From Pyrocephalus nanus (Eukaryota; Chordata; Aves; Passeriformes; Tyrannidae), in NCBI GenBank assembly GCA_038380795.1, contig CM076259.1:99683739-99747738 (forward strand): 64,000 nt of DNA. Direction: 5' to 3'. The notes beneath the pieces are model-generated. The model was given only the letters and a program-made list of their open reading frames with translations, was not told where the DNA came from and made no database searches. Made by a program: the position numbers and the translations under genes. Of the stretch, positions 63,101-64,000 are shown one piece after another. Numbering within the stretch: position 1 is the first letter of the stretch; every line of letters starts with the position of its first letter.

Positions 63101-64000
63101 GTTTACACATGTTCATGTCGGTTTCATACTGCTTTCTTCCAGTGTGTCATTAATCGTCCTCAGGCGGCTGACCAGGGATGAGCAGCCGGGGCCAGGCAGG
63201 ACCCCTGACCCTCTCTCCTGGGAAACCCTGGGCTGAGGGCACCCTTGACCTTCAGAGACAACTGCCTCTTAAGTTTCTCTGTGACAAGAGCAAGGGCACT
63301 GTGCCCAAACATAACATTATTTCACTGTTGTCTGTGTCCGTGCTCAGCAATGTGATTCTTACCTCCACACCCCCCTCTGAACCGGCTCACGCCGCTTTTT
63401 CAGCGTCACACGGCACTGCGGGAGCCGCCACTTAAACGACGTTCCAGCCACATAACGGTGCTTGCAATGACTTTGTCATCTCGTCAAGCACTGTGACGAA
63501 TTAAGCACAGTGCGTATTAGCTTTTGGAAAGAAACAGTAAATGGGACCCCGAAGTAACAGGCTGGGTGGTTAGAGGGGCATAGGGATGACTTCTCCCATC
63601 GGAGATTACCAGTAACCCCCACCCCATACCTAGATATGCTGGAGGTAAAAATAGGTGTCACAGAGGAGGGAACATTCATAGACATGGAGGATGGATATAG
63701 AAGAGAGTAGCAAAGCCAGCTTTTTGTAGTTTAGTTGCTTTCCTAAGTCGGACTTATACCATTAGAGCAGTTTGATTGCTTCAGATGCAAAGGCCAGTGC
63801 TTCAGTCAGAGTAAGTGAATCTACAGTGACTAATATCAATCTGATTGTGCTGATTTTCATTAATTGGGTACTTGGCATGCATATCCTTTGTCTTTGTGAC
63901 AACAATAATACCCTAATTTTCTGTTATTTATGTGAAGTTTAAGGTTATATTTCATCTTCTCCCATGATCATTAACAAATTGATCTATTCAATTGTGTAAC
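63101..64000. other. upstream flank of the CpG island, no gene seen
   Basis: GC content falls off quickly after 63100. A forkhead-like TGTTTAC lies at about 63099-63105. CpGs persist thinly to about 63440, then the sequence is ordinary AT-rich DNA to the window end. Open frames here are short and unrecognisable. Two features of possible regulatory interest are listed separately: a minus-strand splice-donor-like site near 63361 and a TGAC-motif cluster at 63468-63499. Confidence 0.6.
63468..63499. promoter_or_regulatory. TGAC inverted-repeat cluster (bZIP/CRE- or TALE-like)
   Basis: Two inverted repeats of TGAC-type half-sites lie side by side: TGAC-TTT-GTCA at 63468-63478 and TCGTCA-(7)-TGACGA at 63481-63499. 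A further half-site CGTCA sits at 63404-63408. TGACG is the CRE half-site bound by CREB/ATF, and TGAC cores are also used by AP-1 and TALE homeodomain factors. The position, several hundred bases upstream of the presumed start site, suits an enhancer-proximal element. The motifs are seen; binding is inferred. Confidence 0.3.

Noticed and set aside
62426..63236. Several overlapping 90-170 codon frames on both strands in the CpG island
   Set aside because: All are Pro/Ala/Gly/Arg-rich low complexity, as expected where GC content removes stop codons. Some lack a true ATG start.
1..64000. Endogenous retrovirus LTR pairs, tRNA/rRNA genes, CRISPR arrays
   Set aside because: Scanned for and not seen: no paired long terminal repeats, no cloverleaf-type genes recognised by eye, and no spaced identical repeats.

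Overview
The window is vertebrate nuclear DNA, almost certainly from a bird. The evidence is a scatter of CR1 LINE 3' ends carrying the avian CR1 hallmarks: the terminal motif ATTCTATGATTCT or TTCTGTGATTCTGT, and decayed ORF2 carboxyl-terminal residues such as [10 protein letters not shown] and [10 protein letters not shown]. The rest is AT-rich, unique non-coding sequence with A/T tracts and one very sharp GC-rich CpG island. I see no operons, Shine-Dalgarno sites or dense coding. Every open frame longer than about 60 codons is either chance, an antisense reading of CR1, or GC-island low complexity.

Layout. Positions 1-62149 are repeat-bearing non-coding DNA in which I recognise no conserved coding exon. 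They hold nine CR1 pieces. Reverse-oriented pieces lie at about 11.65-11.89, 23.50-23.93, 33.76-34.18, 37.14-37.59 and 40.13-40.54 kb. Forward pieces lie at about 13.73-14.49, 46.43-46.75, 51.82-52.59 and 58.47-58.64 kb. Simple repeats are scattered throughout. A small CpG-bearing patch sits at about 3.94-4.35 kb.

Positions 62150-63100 form a strong CpG island. On the minus strand it contains GCCATGG (a strong Kozak context) followed at once by the splice donor GTAAGC, so a candidate first coding exon ends after only ATG plus one base. This reads as the 5' end of a minus-strand gene whose first intron would run leftward across the rest of the window. That would explain the lack of exons, but it is inference; I cannot name the gene from four coding bases. 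Positions 63101-64000 are the upstream flank, with a TGAC-motif cluster and a second good minus-strand donor that could belong to an alternative 5' exon.

I found no novel multi-gene system. The most useful leads are the minimal first coding exon, the GC-rich tandem repeat in its presumed 5'UTR, the upstream TGAC inverted repeats, and a possible distal CpG element near 4 kb.
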